Assembly (NCBI RefSeq): GCF_010730355.1
Contig: NZ_AP022576.1
Span: 1,240,001 to 1,304,000, forward strand
Source of the DNA: Mycobacterium florentinum
GTDB taxonomy: Bacteria > Actinomycetota > Actinomycetes > Mycobacteriales > Mycobacteriaceae
Direction: 5' to 3'
Length of the DNA: 64,000 nucleotides
In this document: positions 21,310 through 34,001 of the stretch, piece by piece
How the letters are laid out: every line of letters begins with the position of its first letter
How positions within the stretch are numbered: position 1 is the stretch's first letter
Made by a program: the position numbers and the translations under genes
Notes under the pieces: generated by a model
Told to the model about the DNA's origin: nothing
The model's database searches: none
What the model saw: the letters and a program-made list of their open reading frames with translations, nothing else

Positions 21310-21627
21310 TTAGGCGGAGCCGAACTTTTCCAGCAAGGCCTTGCGCTGGCGATCGCCCAGACCCCGCAGGCGGCGGGTCGGTGCGATTTCGAGCTCGGTC
21401 ATGATTTCCTGCGCCTTGACCTTGCCCACCTTCGGCAACGCCTCAAGCAGGGCCGACACCTTCATCTTGCCCAGGACTTCATCACTCTCGGCATCCTTGA
21501 GCACCTGGGTCAGGTTGGTGCCACCACGCTTGAGACGGTCTTTCAGCTCTGCACGCGCTCGACGTGCGGCAGCCGCCTTCTCCAACGCGGCCGCGCGCTG
21601 CTCGTCGGTCAACTGGGGAAGGGCCAC
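21310..21627 (-). CDS. mihF: Mycobacterial integration host factor mIHF
   Basis: Nucleoid-associated DNA-binding protein specific to actinobacteria, not related in sequence to enterobacterial IHF. The 105-residue form starts [19 protein letters not shown] at GTG 21627, with an excellent GGAGGA site 4 nt upstream. The helix-two-turn-helix region [13 protein letters not shown] (about 65-77) and Arg-rich C-terminus [12 protein letters not shown] are present. It also served as the host factor for L5 phage integration in M. smegmatis. It leads the gmk-rpoZ-coaBC cluster. Confidence 0.96.
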   Translation of the reverse strand: MALPQLTDEQRAAALEKAAAARRARAELKDRLKRGGTNLTQVLKDAESDEVLGKMKVSALLEALPKVGKVKAQEIMTELEIAPTRRLRGLGDRQRKALLEKFGSA

Positions 21628-22081
21628 GATTCCTCCGTATCTAGATCAATCTCGTGTCTCTGCCGGGTACTTGGGCCCAGCGGAGACGACCGTACTCACG
21701 CTTCCTGACGAAATCTAACCCGACCCCCTGGTTAAGACGATAAATGCCCAGCTTGCGCCGCGCCCACAGATGCTGTCAGCGGCCCGCTTCGGCATCGCTG
21801 GCAGCGTCCCGATCGGGCCCTTCGGCGGCGGCGCGCCGTCCCCGGCAAGGACCCGGATTATGCCGTTTACCTGCGGTTTTATGTCCGCCGGGCGAGGCGC
21901 CGGACGTCGGGTGAGGGACAGCCGCGGACCGCGAAAACTGATAGCCGTGGGGCCCGTGCGGGCCATCACGATTTGCCATGGCGTGTCGCGCGTGTCGCGG
22001 CGCGGACAAACACCAGGTCGCCGGGTGGAAGTTGGTGGGGAAAGATTCCGATGCTGTTAACCGGGGCCCCGAAGGTGCCCG
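21628..22081. other. 454-bp gap between pyrF and mihF; PE/PPE pair absent
   Basis: In H37Rv the PE15 and PPE20 genes lie here. No PE or PPE N-terminal motif is present in any frame. Near mihF the sequence is AT-rich on the minus strand (TAGATT and TTGATCTAGAT-type hexamers), so it probably carries the mihF promoter. No hairpin strong enough to call a terminator of the pyr operon was identified. Confidence 0.5.
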
Positions 22082-22905
22082 TTATTCGACGCCGAGATAG
22101 GCGACGGAGTCCAGCATTCGTTCGCCGGCCGCCCGCAGGTCCGAGACGCTCGGTCCGGCCCGCAACACCTCGCGGGCCACCGCGGGCAGCAATTGGCCCG
22201 GAGCGGCCCCACCCAGGCCCGCCAGGGCCTCAGGACGGCCGCCCTGGACGCCGACGCCCGGCACCAGCACCGGTCCGCCCAGCGCGCTGACGTCGGGCGC
22301 CTCGAAAACCGTCGCACCGACGACCACGCCGACGTATCCCGGTTCATTCGGCGTCGACGACCGGTTGACCACCGCCGCCTGGTCGATGACCAGCTGGGAC
22401 ACCGTGCGGCCGTCGAAGGTGGCCCGCTGCACGGTGGCGCCCTCCGGGTTGGAGCTGGCCGCCACCACGAACACCCCCCGGCCGTGCGCGGCGGCGGCCT
22501 CCAGCAGCGGGCGCAGCGAGCCGAACCCCAGATAGGGCGACGCGGTCACCGCGTCGGCGGCCAGCGGCGAATCGCCGGCCCAGGCCGTGGCGTAGGCCGC
22601 CATCGTCGTCCCGATATCGCCGCGCTTGGCGTCGGCCAGCACCAGCACCCCGGCCGAGCGCAGCGCGGCGATCGTGCGTTCCAGCACCGCGTAGCCGACG
22701 GAGCCGTAGGACTCGAAGAACGCCACCTGGGGCTTGACGACGGCGAAACCGGAAAAGGCCTCCACGCAGATGTCGCAGAACTTGGCCACGCCGTCGGCGG
22801 TGGTGGGCAGGTCCCAGGCCCGCAGCAGCTCGGGGTGCGGGTCGATGCCCAGGCACAACGGCCCGCGACTCGCCTTTGCCCCGGCCAGCCGGGCGCCGAA
22901 CCCGG

Positions 22906-22909
<4 letters not shown>
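22082..22909 (-). CDS. pyrF: Orotidine 5'-phosphate decarboxylase
   Basis: Last step of UMP synthesis. The 275-residue protein belongs to the longer actinobacterial type: [12 protein letters not shown] near residues 18-29, catalytic [13 protein letters not shown] (about 90-102) with the Lys-Asp catalytic array, then [12 protein letters not shown] and a late [13 protein letters not shown] phosphate-binding loop. ATG 22909 overlaps the carB stop by 4 bp (ATGA), so it is the last gene of the pyr operon. Confidence 0.97.
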
Positions 22910-26270
<3,361 letters not shown>

Positions 26271-26271
<1 letters not shown>

Positions 26272-27407
26272 TAGCGGCCCCTTCCGCTTTCTCGGGAAGC
26301 CATCAGTTCGGCGAATTGATCGAACAGGTATTCGGCATCGTGGGGGCCGGCGGCAGCCTCCGGATGGTACTGCACCGAAAACGCCTTTCCGTCAAGCAGT
26401 TTGACGCCTTCCACCACTCCGTCGTTGGCGCAGGTGTGGCTGACGATCGCTTGGCCGAACGGCGTGTCGAACCGCTGGCCGGCCTCACCTTCCAGCGCGA
26501 AGCCGTGGTTCTGCGCGGTCACCGCGACCCGCCGGGTGGCGTGGTCGATGACCGGGATGTTGATGCCGCGGTGACCGAAGACCATCTTGTAGGTGGACAG
26601 CCCGAGCGCCCGGCCCAGGATCTGATTGCCGAAACAGATGCCGAACAACGGGATTCCGGCGCCCAGCACGGCGCGGGTGAGCGCGACGACGTGGTCGGCG
26701 GTGGCCGGGTCGCCGGGCCCGTTGGACAAGAACACCCCGTCCGGCTTGAGATCGGCGATCTGGTCGAAGGTGGCCGACGCCGGCAGCACGTGGCTGCGGA
26801 TTCCGCGCCGGGCGAAGTTGCGTGGCGTGTTGGTCTTGATGCCGAGGTCGAGGACGGCGACCGTAAAGCGCTGCGACCCTTCGGGTTCCACGACATAGCT
26901 GCCCGGGGTGCTGACCTCGCCGGCGAGATCGGCGCCCAGCATCGACTGCTGGTCGCGCACCCGGTCCAGCAACTCGCCGGGCTCGGCCAGCGCACCGCCG
27001 GAGAACACCCCGGCCTTCATCGAGCCGCGGCTGCGCAGGTGGCGCACCACGGCGCGGGTGTCGATGCCCGCGATCCCGACGATGTCCTGGCGGATCAGCT
27101 CGTCCTCCAGGGTTCCGGTGGCACGCCAGTTGGAGGCGCGCGGCGACGGGTCGCGGACCGCGTAGCCGGCGACCCAGATCTTGTCGCCCCGGCTTTCGGC
27201 GTCCTCGCCGTTCCACCCGGTGTTGCCGATCTGCGGCGCGGTGGCCACCACGATCTGGCGGTGATAGCTGGGATCGGTCAGCGTCTCCTGATAACCCGAC
27301 ATGCCCGTGGAGAACACGGCCTCCCCGAGAGTCTGGCCGATCTTGCCGAACGGCCTCCCGGTGAAGACGCGGCCGTCTTCCAGCACCAGTTGAGCTACTT
27401 CGGTCAC
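26271..27407 (-). CDS. carA: Carbamoyl-phosphate synthase small chain
   Basis: Glutamine amidotransferase subunit that feeds ammonia to CarB. The N-terminal domain has [13 protein letters not shown] and the family block [12 protein letters not shown]. The C-terminal class I amidotransferase carries the nucleophile Cys in GICFGNQ and the His-Glu pair in [12 protein letters not shown] 27407 (378 aa) is chosen because the GGGAGGG purine block lies about 9 nt upstream and homologues start there. The frame stays open much further upstream, but that sequence belongs to the preceding gene in another frame. Confidence 0.95.
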
Positions 27408-27490
27408 GGGCGCCGCCCTCCCCCTGGCCGTTTCACGGCGGGGAGGTACCCCCACCTCGTTACTGCGTGCCGCATCGTCGTGGGCGCGGC
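27408..27490 (-). other. Short carA leader with small inverted repeat
   Basis: The only gap of any size inside the pyr operon (83 bp). It contains GAGGT (27443-27447) and its complement ACCTC (27454-27458) around a 6-nt C-rich loop, on the transcript just upstream of the carA ribosome-binding site. It could affect carA translation; no known riboswitch was recognised. Confidence 0.3.
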
Positions 27491-27988
27491 TCACGCGGCC
27501 TCCTCCAGCCAGCCGTCGTATCCCTCGCGATTGCCGGCCCGGAACCCGGTGTCGATTTCGACACCGGACGGTAGCCGCCAGCGGATGGCCAATACCCCAC
27601 TGCGGGCGGCGAGCTTGCCGGCCATCACGCGTTCGGTGCGCACCTCGGAAATCGCGCTCTGCGGAATCCAAATCGGATTGGCGCCGATGCGTTCCAGCAG
27701 GATTCCCTCGGGATAGCGGCTCAGCACCGCCTTGCTGCGGAACCCGAGATCGCCGGCCGTGACCCGTTCATTGGATTCCGGGGCCAGCGTCGACCCGACG
27801 TAGACGCCGCGCAGCGTGGTGGTCGCCGTGCCCACCTCGTCGGGTATGGCGGGCAGGTTGCCGATCAGCTCCTGCTGGCGCAGCGACCGCCGGCGCCAGC
27901 CCAGCATCATCAGCTGGATCACCACCGCGATGACCACCACCAGCACAGCCGCGAAGATCAGCGATCCCACCAGAGTCGGAGAATTCAT
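27491..27988 (-). CDS. Membrane-anchored protein of pyr operon, Rv1382-like
   Basis: 165-residue protein with one N-terminal transmembrane helix (about residues 7-29, [17 protein letters not shown]) followed by R-R-R and a cytosolic, PH-like beta-rich domain ([11 protein letters not shown] ... [19 protein letters not shown]). Function is unknown, but its place between pyrC and carA is conserved in mycobacteria. ATG 27988 overlaps the pyrC stop by 4 bp, marking it as a true operon member. A link to pyrimidine synthesis is inferred only from this context. Confidence 0.88.
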   Translation of the reverse strand: MNSPTLVGSLIFAAVLVVVIAVVIQLMMLGWRRRSLRQQELIGNLPAIPDEVGTATTTLRGVYVGSTLAPESNERVTAGDLGFRSKAVLSRYPEGILLERIGANPIWIPQSAISEVRTERVMAGKLAARSGVLAIRWRLPSGVEIDTGFRAGNREGYDGWLEEAA

Positions 27989-29289
27989 GCGGGGCTCTTC
28001 CCATCCCGAGCGGTGATCTTTCCGCGCAGCAGCGTGGCCGTCACGGTGGCGGGCAAGCTCATCGACTCGAAAGGAGTGTTGGCCGAGCGGCTGGCGAGGT
28101 CTCCTCCAGTCACGGTCCACGTCGCATCCGGGTTCACCACGGTGAGGTTGGCCGGCTCCCCCACCTCCAGCGGCCGGCCGTGATCGGGCAATCCGACTAT
28201 GCGCGCCGGGTTTTCACTCATCACCCGCGCGACGTCGCGCCAGCTGAGCAGTCCGGGTGCCACCATCGTCTGCACCACCACCGACAGCGCGGTCTGCAGC
28301 CCCAGCATGCCGGGGCGGGCGGCGGAGAACTCGCAACATTTCTCGTGCTCGGCGTGCGGGGCATGGTCGGTGGCCACACAGTCGATTACCCCCTCGGCCA
28401 GCGCGTCACGCAACGCGATCGTGTCGGCGGCCTCGCGCAGCGGCGGATTGACCCGGTTCACCCCGTCGTAGCTGACCAGTCGGCTGTCGTCGAGCAGCAG
28501 ATGATGCGGCGTCACCTCGGCGGTGATGGAAATGCCTTGCCCCTTGGCCCATTTCAGCAGCTCCACGGTTCCCGCAGTCGAGGCGTGGCAGATGTGCACC
28601 CGGGCGCCGGCGTCGCGGGCCAGCAGCGCGTCGCGGGCGACGATCGATTCCTCGGCCGCCCGCGGCCAGCCCGCCAGCCCGAGCCGGGCGGCCGTCGGCC
28701 CCTCGTGCGCCACCGCGCCGACGGTCAGCCTCGGCTCCTCGGCGTGCTGGGCGATCAGCACGCCCAGCCCGGTGGCGTATTCCAGGGCGCGGCGCATGAT
28801 CAGCGGGTCGTGCACGCAGCTGCCGTCGTCGGAGAACATCCGCACCTGTGCGACGCCGGCCGCCATCATGCCCATCTCGGTGAGCTCGGTTCCGGCCAGC
28901 CCGACCGTGACCGCGCCGACGGGGTGCACGTCCACCAGGCCGACCTGCTGGCCGCGATGCCAGACGTGATCGGTGACCACCGGGCTGTCGGCCACCGGCT
29001 TGGTGTTCGCCATCGCGAACACCGCCGTGTATCCACCCAAAGCGGCTGCCGCCGAACCGGTTTCGATGTCCTCGGCGTATTCGCGGCCGGGCTCGCGCAG
29101 GTGGGTGTGCAGGTCGACGAACCCGGGCAGCAGCACCTGATCCGTGGCATCGATGACGTCGGCCGTATCCGGGATAGCCAGCTTGACCCCGATTTCGGCG
29201 ATCTGGCCTGCAAAACCGGGACTGTCGATCAGGACGTCGACCCGGTCGCCTTCGCCGTACAACCGGACCCCGCGAAGCAGCACGGTCAC
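27985..29289 (-). CDS. pyrC: Dihydroorotase
   Basis: Cyclises carbamoyl aspartate to dihydroorotate. The 434-residue amidohydrolase has the zinc-binding D-L-H-T-H-L-R-E motif (about 61-68), the A-T-D-H-A-P-H motif near residue 310 and a late [12 protein letters not shown] 29289 overlaps the pyrB stop (GTGA). It is catalytic-type dihydroorotase rather than the inactive partner form, because all expected His and Asp metal ligands are visible. Confidence 0.97.
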   Translation of the reverse strand: MTVLLRGVRLYGEGDRVDVLIDSPGFAGQIAEIGVKLAIPDTADVIDATDQVLLPGFVDLHTHLREPGREYAEDIETGSAAAALGGYTAVFAMANTKPVADSPVVTDHVWHRGQQVGLVDVHPVGAVTVGLAGTELTEMGMMAAGVAQVRMFSDDGSCVHDPLIMRRALEYATGLGVLIAQHAEEPRLTVGAVAHEGPTAARLGLAGWPRAAEESIVARDALLARDAGARVHICHASTAGTVELLKWAKGQGISITAEVTPHHLLLDDSRLVSYDGVNRVNPPLREAADTIALRDALAEGVIDCVATDHAPHAEHEKCCEFSAARPGMLGLQTALSVVVQTMVAPGLLSWRDVARVMSENPARIVGLPDHGRPLEVGEPANLTVVNPDATWTVTGGDLASRSANTPFESMSLPATVTATLLRGKITARDGKSPA

Positions 29290-30254
29290 GCGGCACCCTC
29301 ACTTCCAGCAGATTCGGTACCCACCAGCACGTGGAACAGCACGGCCATCCGCACGTGCACGCCGTTGGAAACCTGTTGCAGCACCGCGGATTGCGACGAA
29401 TCCGCCACCGAGGACGCGATCTCCATGCCGCGCACCATCGGGCCGGGGTGCAGCACCACGGCGTGGTCCGGCAGCATGGCCTGGCGCCGGTCGGAAAGGC
29501 CGTAGCGCACCGAGTATTCGCGCACCGACGGGAAGAACCCGCCGTTCATCCGCTCGGCCTGCACCCGCAGCATCAGCACCGCGTCGGCGGCGGGCAGTTC
29601 TGCGTCGAAATCGTAGGAGACGGTGGCCGGCCAGCCGTCGACGCCGACCGGCAGCAGTGTCGGCGGCGCCACCAGCACCACCTCGGCGCCCAGCGTGGCC
29701 AGCAGCATCACGTTGGAGCGGGCGACCCGGCTGTGCAGGATGTCACCGACGATCACCACACGCCGGCCCTCGATCTCGCCCAGCCGCTGGCGGATGGTCA
29801 GCGCGTCCAGCAGCGCCTGCGTCGGGTGTTCGTGCGTGCCGTCCCCGGCGTTGATCACCGACGGGCCACCGTATTCGCTGTTGGAGTGAGCGGTCCAGTC
29901 GGCCAGCAGGTGCGCGGCACCGGAGGCCGGGTGCCGGATGATCAGCGCGTCGGCGCCGGCCGCGTGCAGCGTCAATGCGGTGTCGCGCAGCGACTCCCCT
30001 TTGCTCACCGACGATCCGGACGAGCTGACGTTGATCACGTCGGCGCTCATCCACTTGCCGGCCACCTCGAACGACACCCGGGTGCGGGTGGAGTTCTCGT
30101 AGAACATCGTGACCACGGTGCGCCCGCGCAGGGTGGGGAGTTTCTTGACCTCGCGCCCGACCAGTGCCTGCGCGAACCGGTCGGCGTCGTCGAGGATGGC
30201 GGTGGCCTGATCGCGACTCAGATCGCCCGCCGCCAGGAGGTGTCGCGTGCTCAT
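29286..30254 (-). CDS. pyrB: Aspartate carbamoyltransferase catalytic chain
   Basis: Joins carbamoyl phosphate and aspartate, the committed step of pyrimidine synthesis. The 322-residue chain has the carbamoyl-phosphate site S-T-R-T-R-V-S-F-E (about 55-63), the H-P-T-Q-A-L-L-D segment and [16 protein letters not shown]. No regulatory pyrI gene is present, as usual for actinobacteria. It overlaps pyrR and pyrC by 4 bp each. Confidence 0.97.
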   Translation of the reverse strand: MSTRHLLAAGDLSRDQATAILDDADRFAQALVGREVKKLPTLRGRTVVTMFYENSTRTRVSFEVAGKWMSADVINVSSSGSSVSKGESLRDTALTLHAAGADALIIRHPASGAAHLLADWTAHSNSEYGGPSVINAGDGTHEHPTQALLDALTIRQRLGEIEGRRVVIVGDILHSRVARSNVMLLATLGAEVVLVAPPTLLPVGVDGWPATVSYDFDAELPAADAVLMLRVQAERMNGGFFPSVREYSVRYGLSDRRQAMLPDHAVVLHPGPMVRGMEIASSVADSSQSAVLQQVSNGVHVRMAVLFHVLVGTESAGSEGAA

Positions 30255-30814
30255 CGGGAGATCACCACCCCGTCGTGGCCGTCGTGCTCGCGCAGCTGGA
30301 CGTGCACACTCTCGGTGCGCGAGGTCGGCACGTTCTTGCCGACGTAGTCGGCACGCACCGGCAGCTCGCGATGGCCGCGGTCGACCAGCACCGCGAGTTG
30401 CACGGCCCGCGGCCGGCCCACGTCTCGCAGCGCGTCCAGCGCGGAGCGCACCGAGCGACCGGAATACAGCACGTCGTCGACGAGGATCACCAGCGCGTCG
30501 TCGATGCCGCCGGCCGGGATCGAGGTGACCTCCAGCGGCCGGGGCGGCTTGGTCATCAAATCGTCACGGTACAAAGTGATGTCGAGCCCACCATGGCCGA
30601 CTTCGACGCCACAGAATTCGCCGATATTGGCAGCCAGCCGCGCGGCCAGCGTCACCCCGCGGGTTGGGATTCCCAACAGCACCACGCGGGGCGCGTCGGG
30701 ACCGTCCAGCGCGGTCTTTTCGATGATCTGATGCGCGATACGGGAAATGGTTCGGCCGACGTCGGCCGCCGACATCAATTCGCGGCCCGTTGCGGAATCA
30801 CCCGCGGCACTCAT
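30251..30814 (-). CDS. pyrR: PyrR regulator/uracil phosphoribosyltransferase
   Basis: RNA-binding regulator of pyrimidine genes with weak uracil phosphoribosyltransferase activity. The PRPP-binding motif is [13 protein letters not shown] (about 115-127); G-I-P-T-R-G-V and K-P-P-R-P-L-E are also family features. ATG 30814 (187 aa) has a full AAGGAGGT site (30826-30833), spaced a rather long 11 nt. It is the first gene of the operon. A PyrR-loop-like sequence lies just upstream of the ribosome-binding site, so self-regulation at translation is likely. Confidence 0.95.
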   Translation of the reverse strand: MSAAGDSATGRELMSAADVGRTISRIAHQIIEKTALDGPDAPRVVLLGIPTRGVTLAARLAANIGEFCGVEVGHGGLDITLYRDDLMTKPPRPLEVTSIPAGGIDDALVILVDDVLYSGRSVRSALDALRDVGRPRAVQLAVLVDRGHRELPVRADYVGKNVPTSRTESVHVQLREHDGHDGVVISR

Positions 30815-30825
30815 GCGAAACCTTG

Positions 30826-30852
30826 ACCTCCTTCTCCGCCTCTCCGGACGGA
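30826..30852 (-). promoter_or_regulatory. Candidate PyrR-binding RNA hairpin plus pyrR ribosome-binding site
   Basis: On the transcript, TCCGGAGAGG (30839-30848) matches the PyrR loop consensus TCCNGNGAGG known from Bacillus leaders. It is enclosed by TCCG/CGGA complementary flanks that make a short stem (30835-30852). The AAGGAGGT ribosome-binding site (30826-30833) follows immediately. PyrR-dependent translational repression has been described in M. smegmatis, which fits this layout. A TACGCT -10-like hexamer lies at 30879-30884. Confidence 0.65.
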
Positions 30853-31039
30853 TCGTTAAAGGATGTCGACTGTCGGGCAGCGTAGCATTTCGCGGCTCGC
30901 GCGACGATGGCGGACGCGCCCGGCCCCGAACGCCGGGCCGTGATGACCGTGCTGCTGCGCCGAAACAAACGCTGGTTCTGGTGGCCCCGCCAGGTCCGCA
31001 CCCACCACCGAATGAGGTTCGGCGGCTACGCTGGCGGAA

Positions 31040-31708
31040 ATGACAGCCAGCAACCCCTCCGGCTTTCCGTCCGGATTGCAACGCATGGATTTCGACGCCC
31101 TGTACCGCGGCGAGAGCCCGGGCGAGGGTATCCCGCCGATGACCACCCCGCCGTGGGATACCAAGGCGCCCAAGGAGAACGTCATCGGCTGGCACACCGG
31201 CGGCTGGGTGCACGGCGATGTTCTGGACATCGGCTGCGGGCTCGGCGACAACGCCGTGTATCTGGCCAAAAACGGCTACTCGGTGACCGGCTTGGACATC
31301 TCCCCGACCGCGCTGATCACCGCCGAGCGGCGGGCCAAGGACGCCGGAGTCGACATCAGGTTCGCGGTGACCGACTCCACCAAGCTCGAGGGCTACACCG
31401 GCGCGTTCGACACCATCGTCGACAGCGGCATGTTCCACTGCCTCGACGACGAGGGCAAGCGCAGCTATGCGGCCGCCGCACACCGGGCGACCAAGCCGGG
31501 CGCCACGCTGCTGATCAGTTGCTTCTCCGACGCCAACCCGCCCGATCCGGACCGGCCACGGCCCGCGGTATCCGAGCAGACGCTGCACGACGTCCTCGGC
31601 GGCGCCGGGTGGGATATCGAAGCCCTGGAACCCGCCACGGTGCGACGCGAGGTCGACGGCAGCGAAATCGAAATGGCGTTCTGGTACGTCCGCGCGCGGC
31701 GCCGCTGA
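31040..31708 (+). CDS. SAM-dependent methyltransferase, Rv1377c-like
   Basis: Class I methyltransferase of 222 aa. Motif I is [12 protein letters not shown] (about 61-72), followed by the acidic G-L-D-I-S and the motif IV region [19 protein letters not shown], typical of small thiopurine- or TehB-like methyltransferases. A TACGCT hexamer ends 7 nt before ATG 31040, fitting a leaderless transcript. It is divergent from pyrR and abuts the convergent CBM2 gene with no intervening base. The substrate is unknown. Confidence 0.9.
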   Translation: MTASNPSGFPSGLQRMDFDALYRGESPGEGIPPMTTPPWDTKAPKENVIGWHTGGWVHGDVLDIGCGLGDNAVYLAKNGYSVTGLDISPTALITAERRAKDAGVDIRFAVTDSTKLEGYTGAFDTIVDSGMFHCLDDEGKRSYAAAAHRATKPGATLLISCFSDANPPDPDRPRPAVSEQTLHDVLGGAGWDIEALEPATVRREVDGSEIEMAFWYVRARRR

Positions 31709-32143
31709 CTACCCCACGGTGCAAGAGTATTGCCCGTTGACCACACAATTCGACGGCGGCGTGTAGGTACCACTCAGCACGCCCCGGAAACCACCCGTGG
31801 CTGTACCACCGGGACCGATCTCGCGATCCCAATTCGCGGGGGTGACCACATAGTGCGTGCCGGATTGGGTAACGGTGCTATTCCACGCGTGCAGGACCGA
31901 TTGTCCCGCCGGCATGTCGAAGTCGATCCTCCAGTCGGCCAGCGGCGACATGTTCGGGTTGGTGACGGTGAAGTGGGCGATGAAACCGGTCTGCCAGGTA
32001 TGTTCCACCTGCAACGTCGCCATGGCCGCGGCCGCGTCAGCCGCGGGTGCGCTGGCGAGTCCGAGGGTGGCAACTATCGCTGCCGACAGGGCTATGTGAA
32101 GCGCTGCGCGACAGCGCTTCACATAGCTGATAAGTCTGGCCAT
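31709..32143 (-). CDS. Secreted CBM2 (cellulose/chitin-binding) protein, Rv1987-like
   Basis: Small exported protein made of a signal peptide and one carbohydrate-binding module of family 2. ATG 32143 gives 144 aa beginning MARLISYVKRCRAALHIALS, which parallels M. tuberculosis Rv1987. Signal cleavage is expected after A-D-A near residue 36. The CBM2 core has W-Q-T-G-F-I-A-H-F-T-V-T-N, L-A-D-W-R-I-D-F-D-M-P and a pair of Cys at the C-terminal end (S-N-C...Y-S-C). No catalytic domain is attached, so a chitinase label would be unjustified. An inverted repeat lies inside its signal-peptide codons. Confidence 0.9.
   Translation of the reverse strand: MARLISYVKRCRAALHIALSAAIVATLGLASAPAADAAAAMATLQVEHTWQTGFIAHFTVTNPNMSPLADWRIDFDMPAGQSVLHAWNSTVTQSGTHYVVTPANWDREIGPGGTATGGFRGVLSGTYTPPSNCVVNGQYSCTVG
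32092..32126. repeat. Perfect 15-bp inverted repeat, 5-bp loop
   Basis: Left arm CTATGTGAAGCGCTG (32092-32106), spacer CGCGA, right arm CAGCGCTTCACATAG (32112-32126), with no mismatch. It falls within codons about 6-17 of the CBM2 protein, just downstream of its start codon on the transcript. Confidence 0.95.
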
Positions 32144-32293
32144 AGCAGCCAACACTAGAGCCAGACAGGCGATATCGGCCCTCGCATCGCGGGGTAGCTG
32201 CAGCAACTTTGCCCAACCGAAACCGTTATGAAATTTTCAGCCCCGATCCGACGCCGTGGTCATCGCGGCGCGTTCGCCGCTAATCTGACTCGC

Positions 32294-33070
32294 GTGAGCG
32301 ACAACGCCGACGGGCCGGCCCGCCCGCTGATCGGGTTCATCACCGGCGACAACGCGCCGCAGATCACCCCGGCACCGGCCGGCCGGGCCTGGATGACAGC
32401 GCAGGCGGAGGCGGACAAGGGTTGGCCCAGTCGGTGTTTGCCGATGCTGATCGCCAACCAAAGCGGCTGGGAGTTGCGCAATCCGTGTGCCTTCACCGCC
32501 ACCTGGATAGCTCAAGACGGCATGGACGTCATGATCGAGCCCGATCGGTACGTACCCGATCAGTTCCTGCCGGCCGGCCATTTCGGCAACGGCATCTTCA
32601 CCTGGCGTCTGCCGATGCTGTTTCGCACTCCCCCGGGCTACAACCTGTTGGTCCGCGGGCCGGCGAACTATCCGAAGGACGGCGTGTGCGCGCTGGAGGG
32701 CATCGTCGAAACCGACTGGGCAAGTGCCAGTTTCAGCATCAACTGGAAAATCACCCGCAAATCGATGCCGGTGCGATTCGACATCGACGAGCCGATCTGC
32801 ATGATCGTGCCGCAGCGGCGCGGCGAGCTCGAAGAGTTCGCGCCCGAAATCAGGCCCATCGCGGCCGATGAGGAGCTACAGCGCAAACATCAGTTGTTCC
32901 TTCGCGAACGCGACGCCACCAAGCACGCCGAACAACTCGCGCGAGTCGCCGCGGGAGAGCGAGTGGACTGGCAGGGTGACTACACGCGAGGCAAGCACCG
33001 AGATGGTGAGGCGGGCGCACCGGATCACCAGACTCGCCGTCAGCTGCGTCCCTTCGACGCGCCGGAATAG
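32294..33070 (+). CDS. Unknown-function protein, DUF6065-like, copy 1
   Basis: 258-residue soluble protein. The fold is unknown to me; the sequence resembles proteins listed as DUF6065. Conserved blocks shared with the adjacent copy are M-L-I-A-N-Q-S-G-W-E-L, F-R-T-P-P-G-Y-N-L-L-V-R-G-P, E-T-D-W and P-I-C-M-I-V-P-Q-R-R-G-E-L-E. No signal peptide or membrane segment. GTG 32294 is preceded by TAATCT ending 7 nt upstream (32281-32286), the same geometry as the second copy, which supports this start over the ATG at 32228. The C-terminus is charged and probably coiled. Confidence 0.85.
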   Translation: MSDNADGPARPLIGFITGDNAPQITPAPAGRAWMTAQAEADKGWPSRCLPMLIANQSGWELRNPCAFTATWIAQDGMDVMIEPDRYVPDQFLPAGHFGNGIFTWRLPMLFRTPPGYNLLVRGPANYPKDGVCALEGIVETDWASASFSINWKITRKSMPVRFDIDEPICMIVPQRRGELEEFAPEIRPIAADEELQRKHQLFLRERDATKHAEQLARVAAGERVDWQGDYTRGKHRDGEAGAPDHQTRRQLRPFDAPE

Positions 33071-33155
33071 GCTGACACCGGCTGTTTTCTCGCATCGACC
33101 AGGTCTGACCCAAACCCCAAGCGAACTCCCAGGTTTCCCTTTTAGTCTCACTCAA

Positions 33156-33983
33156 GTGAGTGACAGGTCCGACGAGACGCCCCGTCCGTTGATCGGCTTC
33201 ACTACCCGCGACAACGCGCCACCCATTGCCCCGGCACCCATTGGCCGCGCCTGGATGCCCGAGATGTCCAAGACGCGTACGGGTTGGCCGAATCGGTGTT
33301 TACCGATGCTGATCGCCAATCAAAGCGGCTGGGAGTTGCGCAATCCGTGCGCGTTCACCGCCACCTGGATGGGTCAGCCGAATGGCGTGGATGTGATGAT
33401 CACACCCCATCAGCGCAACACCGGTCACCTGCTGCCGGCCAGCCATTTCGGAAACGGCATCCTGACCTGGCATCTGCCGATATTGTTTCGAACCCCGCCG
33501 GGCTACAACCTGTTGGTCCGCGGACCGGCGAACTATCCCAAGGACGCCATCTGCCCGTTGGAGGGCATCGTCGAAACCGACTGGACAAGTGCGAGTTTCA
33601 GCATGAACTGGAAGCTCACCCGCAAACTGATGCCGGTGCGATTCGACGTCGACGAGCCGATCTGCATGATCGTCCCGCAGCGCCGCGGCGAGCTCGAAGA
33701 GTTCGCCCCGGAACTCAAGAGCATCGAGTCCGATGAAGAGCTACACCGCAAGTACGAGTTCTTTCTTCGCTCCCGCAGCAGGGCAAAGCAAATCGAGCAA
33801 CTGGCCCGGATCGATGCCGGAGAACAAGTGGAATGGCAGGGCGACTACACGCGGGGCAAACATACCGACGGCGAGGCGGGGGCACCGGATCACCAGACTC
33901 GCCGTCACCTTCGTTCCTTTGCTGAGCAACATCATGCGCAGCGCCACGAGGCGTCCTGGGACTTGGGCGCGCAACAGGGCTAG
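33156..33983 (+). CDS. Unknown-function protein, DUF6065-like, copy 2
   Basis: 275-residue paralogue of the preceding gene. It carries the same N-Q-S-G-W-E-L-R-N-P-C-A-F-T-A-T-W block, P-G-Y-N-L-L-V-R-G-P and R-G-E-L-E-E-F-A-P-E. It differs mostly in the segment between about 35 and 105, and it has an extra 17-residue tail ending D-L-G-A-Q-Q-G. GTG 33156 is preceded by TAGTCT ending 7 nt upstream (33143-33148), so a leaderless transcript separate from copy 1 is likely. Function is unknown; two retained copies with own promoters argue against simple redundancy. Confidence 0.85.
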   Translation: MSDRSDETPRPLIGFTTRDNAPPIAPAPIGRAWMPEMSKTRTGWPNRCLPMLIANQSGWELRNPCAFTATWMGQPNGVDVMITPHQRNTGHLLPASHFGNGILTWHLPILFRTPPGYNLLVRGPANYPKDAICPLEGIVETDWTSASFSMNWKLTRKLMPVRFDVDEPICMIVPQRRGELEEFAPELKSIESDEELHRKYEFFLRSRSRAKQIEQLARIDAGEQVEWQGDYTRGKHTDGEAGAPDHQTRRHLRSFAEQHHAQRHEASWDLGAQQG

Positions 33984-34001
33984 CAAGACAGCTCGGTTGA
34001 T

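Larger units (their letters stand above)
32294..33983 (+). repeat. Tandem gene duplication
   Basis: The genes at 32294-33070 and 33156-33983 are direct tandem copies, about 70% identical as proteins by eye and nearly identical at DNA level in places (for example 32440-32510 versus 33308-33378). The promoter and start region TARTCTNACTCNNGTGAG is also duplicated, so the copied unit includes the regulatory sequence. Confidence 0.9.

Noticed and set aside
31709..32143. Chitinase annotation for the CBM2 protein.
   Set aside because: Only a signal peptide and a binding module are present; there is no glycoside hydrolase domain.
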